Below are positions 5,115 through 6,025 of a DNA stretch of 6,025 nucleotides, one piece after another. Within the stretch, counting starts at the first letter, position 1. Each line of letters starts with the position of its first letter. The stretch spans positions 1 to 6,025 of the forward strand of contig JACSRL010000152.1 in NCBI GenBank assembly GCA_014879765.1, written 5' to 3'. The stretch is from Anaerolinea sp. (GTDB taxonomy: Bacteria; Chloroflexota; Anaerolineae; JAAEKA01). The position numbers and the translations under genes are program-made. Below the pieces are notes generated by a model that searched no databases, was not told where the DNA came from, and saw nothing but the letters and a program-made list of their open reading frames with translations.

Positions 5115-6025
5115 TCAGCGCCTTGTCGATCAGTTCTTTGCCGCCGGGCACCTTCTCGGCAAAGTTCTTGTAGGACGTCTTCTGGGCCACGGCGCGCCAG
5201 GCGTCGAACTCGGCTTCGTTCATGGTCACGACCTCGACCTTGTTGGCCTTGAAGGTTTCGACCATCTTGTCGTCAAGCTTCTTGGACTCGGCCTCGAAAT
5301 AGTCTTCGGCCTTTTTCGACGCAGCCGTCAGGGCTTTCTTTTGCGCGTCATTCAGCTTGTTCCAGCTCTTCATGCTGATCAGCACCGGCTCGTACATGAA
5401 CCACAGCGCGTTGTCGCCGGGCGCGGTGACGCACTTGAGCTGCTCGTACAGACGGAACGAGACAAAACTGCCGGTGGACGTGTCGGTGCCCTGGGCCACG
5501 CCCTGCTGCAGCGCGTTGTAGACCTCGTTGGAAGGAATCGACACGATGGAGGCACCGGCGCCCGCCCACATCTGCGCAAAGGTGGCACCGGCCGAACGCA
5601 CCTTCAGGCCGGCGGCGTCTTCGGGTTTCTTGATGCATTTGTCCTTGCCGCCAAAGGCGCCGGCCAGCCAGGCGTCGGCCAGCACCTTGGCGCCGCCCTG
5701 CTCGATGATGCCCTTGATGTCTTTCATGAAGGCCGAATCGTTGATGCGGCGCGCATGGGCGTGGCTCTTGACCAGGCCGGGCATCAGCGTGGCGCCGAAC
5801 TGCGGGTGAAAGCCCGAGGCGTAGTCGAGCGGGAACGAGGTCATGTCGATCTGGCCGGTCTGCATGGCCTTCCACTGCTCCTGCGCCTTCACCAGGCTGG
5901 AGCCGGGAAACACCTTGATCTCCAGGCCCACGTTGGCGGCGGCGACGTCGCGCGCAATCATCTGCACCATCTCGTCGCGCACGTCGCCCTTGCCGCCGGG
6001 GAACTGGTGCGACGCCTTGAGCGTG
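5104..6025 (-). CDS. dctP: TRAP transporter solute-binding protein, DctP family (partial, 5' end missing)
   Basis: 306 residues are visible; the start and signal peptide lie beyond the right edge. The frame is open to the edge, and an apparent start at 5982 is internal, because the residues before it (TLKASHQFPGGKGD) are the usual DctP opening strand. Other landmarks in visible numbering are FPGSSLVKAQEQWKAMQTGQIDM (39-61), the GLKVRSAG block with Arg143, the Arg that normally pairs with a substrate carboxylate, and SNEVYNALQQGVAQGTDTS (165-183), followed by the helical C-terminal part ending in ALSVK. The protein would capture an organic acid in the periplasm and deliver it to DctQM. Substrate identity cannot be read: the family takes C4-dicarboxylates, keto acids, aromatic acids and others. 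Two cysteines (130 and 198) are present and could pair in the periplasm. The operon promoter is outside the window. Confidence 0.94.
   Translation of the reverse strand, partial: TLKASHQFPGGKGDVRDEMVQMIARDVAAANVGLEIKVFPGSSLVKAQEQWKAMQTGQIDMTSFPLDYASGFHPQFGATLMPGLVKSHAHARRINDSAFMKDIKGIIEQGGAKVLADAWLAGAFGGKDKCIKKPEDAAGLKVRSAGATFAQMWAGAGASIVSIPSNEVYNALQQGVAQGTDTSTGSFVSFRLYEQLKCVTAPGDNALWFMYEPVLISMKSWNKLNDAQKKALTAASKKAEDYFEAESKKLDDKMVETFKANKVEVVTMNEAEFDAWRAVAQKTSYKNFAEKVPGGKELIDKALSVK

Overview
The window is GC-rich with strong G/C preference at third codon positions. Together with the protein types this fits a betaproteobacterial chromosome, probably Burkholderiales and perhaps Comamonadaceae. 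That placement is an inference from composition and protein style, not from a marker gene. No rRNA, tRNA, CRISPR array, transposase or phage gene is visible.

Left part, plus strand (1-2428): the C-terminal end of a 5'-nucleotidase/UshA-like periplasmic hydrolase runs in from the left edge and stops at 372. It is followed by two small terminator-like hairpins and a non-coding stretch. Three independent-looking plus-strand genes follow: a single-domain cupin (674-988), an exported dienelactone-hydrolase-like alpha/beta hydrolase (1101-1835) and a GNAT acetyltransferase (1928-2428). They are separated by gaps of 112 and 92 bases and show no shared pathway, so a tight operon is not evident.

Right part, minus strand (2575-6025): a tripartite TRAP transporter operon is read right to left in the order dctP (solute-binding protein, cut by the right edge), dctQ (small membrane subunit) and dctM (large membrane subunit). 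A MOSC-domain protein of the YiiM type follows at the end. dctP and dctQ overlap by 11 bases, dctQ and dctM are 70 bases apart, and dctM and the MOSC gene are about 31 bases apart. The binding protein would capture an organic acid in the periplasm, and DctQM would import it using an ion gradient. The substrate cannot be read from the sequence. The MOSC gene converges on the GNAT gene across 146 bases.

The most notable non-genic signal is a pair of about 90-base direct repeats at 432-521 and 2454-2542, both in plus orientation and both in intergenic DNA. Each has CGACCCCCT, then three T-tracts spaced about one helical turn apart, then an identical 19-mer, then a conserved GAATCAGGAGT. They bracket the cupin-hydrolase-GNAT block. 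I do not recognise this repeat as a named family. Everything else looks like ordinary accessory metabolism and transport, and I see no clear new multi-gene system.
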